From the NCBI GenBank assembly GCA_023399815.1, contig JAEWOJ010000094.1, positions 1 to 18,182 of the forward strand: a stretch of DNA of 18,182 bases. Direction: 5' to 3'. Each line of letters starts with the position of its first letter. Positions within the stretch are counted from its first letter, which is position 1. A program made the translations under genes and the position numbers. Source of the DNA: Pseudomonadota bacterium. Lineage in GTDB: Bacteria; Pseudomonadota; Gammaproteobacteria; Xanthomonadales; Xanthomonadaceae. Below are positions 15,194 through 18,182 of this stretch, piece after piece. The notes under the pieces were generated by a model, which was given only the letters and a program-made list of their open reading frames with translations, searched no databases and had not been told where the DNA came from.

Positions 15194-15454
15194 TCAGGCC
15201 GCAGCGGCCTGGGCCTTGGTCGCTTCCTTGTACAGGTTGCGAACCTTGTCGGTCAGCTGGGCGCCGTTGGCGACCCACTTGTCGACGGCGGCGATGTCCA
15301 GCACCACGCGCTGTTCGGCGCCCTGGGCGACCGGGTTGTAGTAGCCGACGCGCTCGATGTTGCGGCCGTCGCGGGCGCTGCGCACGTCGGTGACGATGAT
15401 GTGGTAGAACGGACGCTTCTTGGCGCCGCCGCGGGTCAGTCGGATCTTGACCAT
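15194..15454 (-). CDS. rpsP: 30S ribosomal protein S16
   Basis: 86-residue small-subunit protein. Seen: MVKIRLTRGGAKKRPFYHI at the start, VTDVRSARDGRNIERVGYYNP, then DKWVANGAQLTDKVRNLYKE. The ATG at 15454 has AAGGA at good spacing. It is the first gene of the rpsP-rimM-trmD unit, with a clear promoter 52 bases upstream. Family length is normal. Confidence 0.97.
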   Translation of the reverse strand: MVKIRLTRGGAKKRPFYHIIVTDVRSARDGRNIERVGYYNPVAQGAEQRVVLDIAAVDKWVANGAQLTDKVRNLYKEATKAQAAAA

Positions 15455-15505
15455 GGTGGTTTTTCCTTTGTAGCCCAGTCGCCAGGATGGCGCGGTAAGC
15501 CGGCG

Positions 15506-15534
15506 ATTATAGCGGCGCCCCTGCCCCATTCCAA
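15506..15534 (-). promoter_or_regulatory. Sigma70 promoter of rpsP-rimM-trmD
   Basis: On the minus strand a perfect TATAAT (15506-15511) lies 17 bases after TTGGAA (15529-15534, 4 of 6). It predicts a start near 15499 and a leader of about 45 bases. This is the best-matching promoter in the window, as expected for a ribosomal operon. Confidence 0.8.
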
Positions 15535-15547
15535 GCCCGCCCCCCGG

Positions 15548-15565
15548 CCTGCCTGAACAGGCAGG
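15548..15565 (-). terminator. Hairpin just after the aminotransferase stop codon
   Basis: CCTGCCTG (15548-15555) pairs with CAGGCAGG (15558-15565), one base after the stop of the class IV aminotransferase gene. A GC-rich stretch follows and there is no T-run, so it is a poor intrinsic terminator. It lies just upstream of the rpsP promoter and may partly insulate it. Confidence 0.4.
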
Positions 15566-15566
15566 T

Positions 15567-16361
15567 TCAGAGCGGCCGCCAGGGTTCCTGCGCCAGCGCC
15601 TGCCGCAACCGGGACAGCAATGCCTCCGAGTCCGCGAAACGGCAGTCGCCGATCCGCACCAGCGGCCACAGCCCGGTGGCGTTGCAGGCCACCGCCCCGG
15701 AAAAACCGGGCAGGGCTTCCAGCGGGATTTCCCGCCACGACTGCGCCTGCCCCAGCCGTTCCAGCCCTTCGGTGAGCAGCCGTTCGGCGGTGCCGCGCAA
15801 CGCCGGCGCCTGCGGCCAGGCCACCGCGTCGCCATCGAGGAAGGCGAGGTTCCAGGTGCTGCCTTCGCTGACCCGCCCGGCCGCATCGACGAACACGGCG
15901 TCGTCGAACCCCTGCCGCATGGCCTGGCGTCGGTACTGGAACAGCGGGAACGTCCCGACATGCTTGAGCTGCGGCATGTCGCGCTGGTAACGCACCGGCA
16001 GGACGGCGCGGCCCATGGTGGGCACCGTCGCGGGCGCGGCGATGCCGACCAGCACGTCCACCGGCACCGCGCGCAGCGGCTGACGGAAGTCGAAGGCGCG
16101 CGAGAACACGGTGATGCGTACCGAGGCGTCCTGCGCACCGCCGCGCGCCAGCGCCTGCCGCAGCCAGTCCAGCAGTTGCGCCTCGTCCAGCTCCGCATCG
16201 AACAGTTCGCGCGTGCCCTGTTGCAGGCGCTGCATGTGCAGGGCCCAGCCCTGGGCCGCGCCGCCGCGCACCTGCAGCGAGGTGAAATGCCCGTAATTGA
16301 CCAGCGCCGCGCCGATCAAGGCCGCATCGACCGGCTCGCCGTTGCAGGACAGCAGGTTCAC
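15567..16361 (-). CDS. PLP-dependent class IV aminotransferase-fold enzyme (aminodeoxychorismate lyase-like)
   Basis: 264-residue member of the fold-type IV PLP family (branched-chain and D-amino-acid aminotransferases, 4-amino-4-deoxychorismate lyase PabC). Seen: NGEPVDA start; ALHMQRLQQGTREL; RITVF; QLKHVGTF with the Schiff-base Lys133; RVSEGSTWNLAFLDG with Glu166 and Asn171; LRGTAERLL; and ATGLWPLVRIGD near the C-terminus. The length fits PabC-like proteins, but I cannot separate lyase from aminotransferase by eye. The GTG start at 16361 overlaps the TGA of the upstream flavoprotein gene as GTGA, so the two are translationally coupled. No pabB or folate gene is visible beside it. Confidence 0.85.
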   Translation of the reverse strand: MNLLSCNGEPVDAALIGAALVNYGHFTSLQVRGGAAQGWALHMQRLQQGTRELFDAELDEAQLLDWLRQALARGGAQDASVRITVFSRAFDFRQPLRAVPVDVLVGIAAPATVPTMGRAVLPVRYQRDMPQLKHVGTFPLFQYRRQAMRQGFDDAVFVDAAGRVSEGSTWNLAFLDGDAVAWPQAPALRGTAERLLTEGLERLGQAQSWREIPLEALPGFSGAVACNATGLWPLVRIGDCRFADSEALLSRLRQALAQEPWRPL

Positions 16362-17428
16362 AGCAGCGCCTGAGCCTGCTGCCACATCGCCTGCGCGATG
16401 ACGGCGGCCGGTCCGCGCCGCGCCAGCCAGGCCGATTGCCCGGCCCAGGCCTGCATCGCATCCAGGCGGTCGTCGGCCTGGGCCTGGCGGCGCATGCCGG
16501 CAGTGAGCCCGCGCTGCACCGGATACGGCTGCGGGCGCGGCGCATCGGCAGCCTCGGCGGCCCGCACGTAGGCGGTGTCGAGCGCCCGCCCCAACCGGCC
16601 GCTGAAGACGCGGGTGGCGCGGCTGTGTTCCGGCTCCGCCGCGGCCAGCGCCTGCTTCCAGGCTTCGGGAATCGTGGATTCCTCGGCGGCGAGGAAGGCC
16701 GTGCCCACCTGCACCGCGCTGGCGCCCAGCACCAGGGCGGCCGCCACACCGCGACCGTCGGCGATGCCACCGGCCGCGATCACCGGGATGTCCAGCCGAT
16801 CGGCCAGACGCGGCAGCAGGGCGAACAAGCCGCTCATCTGCGCTTCGGCGCGTGCGGCGTCGAACGCGCCGCGATGGCCGCCCGCCTCCATGCCCTGCGC
16901 GACCACCGCGTCGGCGCCGGCCGCCTGCGCCCGCAGCGCTTCGTCCAGCGTGGTGGCGCAGGCGAACCAGACGATGCCGGCAGCCTTCAGGCGACGCGCC
17001 TGATCCGCGGAAAACACGCCCATGATGGTCGAGGCCACCGCCGGCCGCGCCGCGACCAGGGCGTCGAACTGCGCCTCGAAATCGGCCGGTGCGGCATCGC
17101 CGGCGCTGGCCGGCACCGCCGGTCCCCATCGCTCGATGAACGCACGGGTCGCCGCCTCGGCCACCGCGTCGCGCGATGGCGCCGGGTCCGGCACCCACAG
17201 ATTGACCTGCGCAGGCCCGGCCGACTGCCGGCGGAAATCGTCCATCCACTGCCCGATCTGCTCGGGCGTGGACAGCACCGCGCCCATCGCGCCCATGCCG
17301 CCGGCCGTGGCGACGGCGGCGGACAGGGCCACCGGGCAGGCGCCGGCCATCGGCGCCAGCAGGAGGGGCAGGTCGATGCCGAAGCGCTGGCGGAAGCGGT
17401 CCACGCGCTGCTGGATCGAGGGATTCAT
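16358..17428 (-). CDS. Nitronate monooxygenase-like FMN-dependent oxidoreductase
   Basis: 356-residue TIM-barrel flavoprotein of the nitronate monooxygenase/2-nitropropane dioxygenase family, which oxidises alkyl nitronates or related toxic nitro compounds using FMN and oxygen. Seen: LLLAPMAGA (22-30); GGMGAMGAV (43-51); GADAVVAQGMEAGGHRG (171-187) with the candidate catalytic His185; FMN phosphate-binding PVIAAGGIADGRGVAAALVL (215-234); and GASAVQVGTAFLA (235-247). The start at 17428 has AGGAGG ten bases upstream; the open frame to 17617 lacks support. The gene overlaps the class IV aminotransferase gene by four bases, suggesting a shared role. Some family members are enoyl-ACP reductase-like or quinone reductases, so the true substrate is unknown. 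Confidence 0.87.
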   Translation of the reverse strand: MNPSIQQRVDRFRQRFGIDLPLLLAPMAGACPVALSAAVATAGGMGAMGAVLSTPEQIGQWMDDFRRQSAGPAQVNLWVPDPAPSRDAVAEAATRAFIERWGPAVPASAGDAAPADFEAQFDALVAARPAVASTIMGVFSADQARRLKAAGIVWFACATTLDEALRAQAAGADAVVAQGMEAGGHRGAFDAARAEAQMSGLFALLPRLADRLDIPVIAAGGIADGRGVAAALVLGASAVQVGTAFLAAEESTIPEAWKQALAAAEPEHSRATRVFSGRLGRALDTAYVRAAEAADAPRPQPYPVQRGLTAGMRRQAQADDRLDAMQAWAGQSAWLARRGPAAVIAQAMWQQAQALL

Positions 17429-17736
17429 GCGGGGCTGCCTCCTGACGGGAAACCGGGTACGCAGTGTGCCAACGATGATCGGCGGGTGCCCTGCCGTGTG
17501 CCGGTCGGGGCGATGAAGCCCGGGGGATGTGCTGCTGCGCGGACTGGTGGTGGGCAGCGGGGATGCTGCTGAAAGCGTGCGACGCGGGGGCATCATGCAG
17601 GAACGCGGGAAAGGCAAAGCTTCTTGTGTGCCCGGACATCGTCGGGCTTCGCCCTGCCCTCACCCCAACCCCTCTCCCGCGGGGAGAGGGGCTCACAGCT
17701 TCCGCTTCGTCCGGCCTTGTGGCGGTGGGCGTCGCC
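17429..17736. repeat. ffh-to-flavoprotein gap with a single xanthomonad repeat copy
   Basis: This 308-base gap carries one copy (17644-17694) of the same intergenic repeat seen at 12557-12930: GGCTTCGCCC, GCCCTCACCCC, then CCCCTCTCCC-GC-GGGGAGAGGGG. That hairpin lies about 43 bases after the ffh stop and could mark the end of the ffh transcript, although there is no T-run. No convincing promoter for the flavoprotein gene could be picked out between 17429 and 17640. Confidence 0.65.
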
Positions 17737-18182
17737 TCAGCGGAACGGCAGGCCGCCCTTGCCGCCCATCGCGCCGAGCATGCCCTTCATGTTGCGCATC
17801 ATGCCCTTCATGCCGCCGCCGGCCAGCTTGCCCATCATCTTTTCCATCTGCTGGTACTGCTTCATCAGCTTGTTGACGTCGGACGGCTGGGTGCCGGAGC
17901 CGCGGGCAATGCGGGCGCGGCGCGAACCGTTGAGGAGGCCCGGATTGCGGCGCTCCTTCTTGGTCATCGAGTTGATGATGGCGATCATGCGCGGCACTTC
18001 CTTGCTGCCGGCGACCTGCGCCTTGAGGTTCTCCGGGATCTGGCCCAGGCCCGGCAGCTTGTCCATCAGGCCGCCGATGCCGCCCATGTTCTGCATCTGC
18101 TCGAGCTGGTCGCGCATGTCGTTGAGGTCGAACTTCTTGCCCTTGGCGACCTTCTCGGCCAGCTTCTGCGCCTTGTCCTTGT
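17737..18182 (-). CDS. ffh: Signal recognition particle protein Ffh, C-terminal part (5' end beyond the window)
   Basis: The last 147 codons (with two further bases of a split codon at the edge) of the SRP54 GTPase, which binds 4.5S RNA and signal sequences of nascent inner-membrane proteins. Seen: KGKKFDLNDMRDQLEQMQNM at the start of the methionine-rich M domain; GGLMDKLPGLGQIPENLK; IINSMTKKERRNP; the RNA-binding RRARIARGSGT; VNKLMKQYQQMEKMMG; and a Gly/Met-rich tail ending in GGLPFR. The NG GTPase domain lies outside the window. Its stop at 17737 precedes a repeat-bearing gap, so it is probably not co-transcribed with the leftward flavoprotein gene. Confidence 0.96.
   Translation of the reverse strand, partial: KDKAQKLAEKVAKGKKFDLNDMRDQLEQMQNMGGIGGLMDKLPGLGQIPENLKAQVAGSKEVPRMIAIINSMTKKERRNPGLLNGSRRARIARGSGTQPSDVNKLMKQYQQMEKMMGKLAGGGMKGMMRNMKGMLGAMGGKGGLPFR

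Noticed and set aside
15567..17696. 709-residue minus-strand frame suggesting a fusion protein
   Set aside because: Only its C-terminal 264 residues match a family; the rest is the flavoprotein gene read in the wrong frame, with the true start at the GTGA overlap.

Overview
The window is high-GC bacterial DNA from the Xanthomonadaceae (Xanthomonas, Pseudoxanthomonas, Lysobacter and relatives; genus not resolved). The evidence is the L19, TrmD and RimM sequence style, the large TonB-dependent receptor paired with exported glycosidases, and the intergenic repeat family with GCTTCGCCC, CCCTCATCCGCCCCT and CTTCTCCC/GGGAGAAGG blocks.

Region 1 (54-11736, with its regulator to 12547) is a complete-looking N-acetylgalactosamine (GalNAc) utilisation locus made of two divergent transcription units. 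Leftward from 7981 run a secreted GH31 multidomain glycosidase, a TonB-dependent receptor and a Tat-exported GH109 glycosidase: an outer-membrane and periplasmic arm that would take up GalNAc-containing glycans and release GalNAc. Rightward from 8300 run agaS, agaK, agaZ and agaR: the cytoplasmic arm of GalNAc phosphorylation, deamination/isomerisation, tagatose-phosphate processing and a DeoR-family regulator. The 318-base divergent region carries nine CTTTC/GAAAG pentamers in 215 bases. CTTTC is the core published for proteobacterial AgaR operators, and copies lie inside both predicted promoters. An inner-membrane permease, a GalNAc-6-phosphate deacetylase, a tagatose-6-phosphate kinase and the catalytic aldolase subunit are not in the window.

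Region 2 (12548-13083) is gene-free and full of paired inverted copies of the xanthomonad repeat. It separates the aga locus from the conserved ribosomal and tRNA-modification block.

Region 3 (13084-15454, all leftward) is rpsP-rimM-trmD-rplS, with recognisable promoters before rpsP and rplS, a hairpin just before rimM and a UUCG-loop terminator after rplS. A 390-base gap holding a second copy of a composite repeat separates rplS from trmD.

Region 4 (15567-18182, leftward) has a class IV aminotransferase-fold enzyme translationally coupled to a nitronate-monooxygenase-like flavoprotein, then the 3' end of ffh, which runs off the right edge. These two metabolic genes sit between ffh and rpsP. 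No tRNA, rRNA, CRISPR array or transposase gene was seen.
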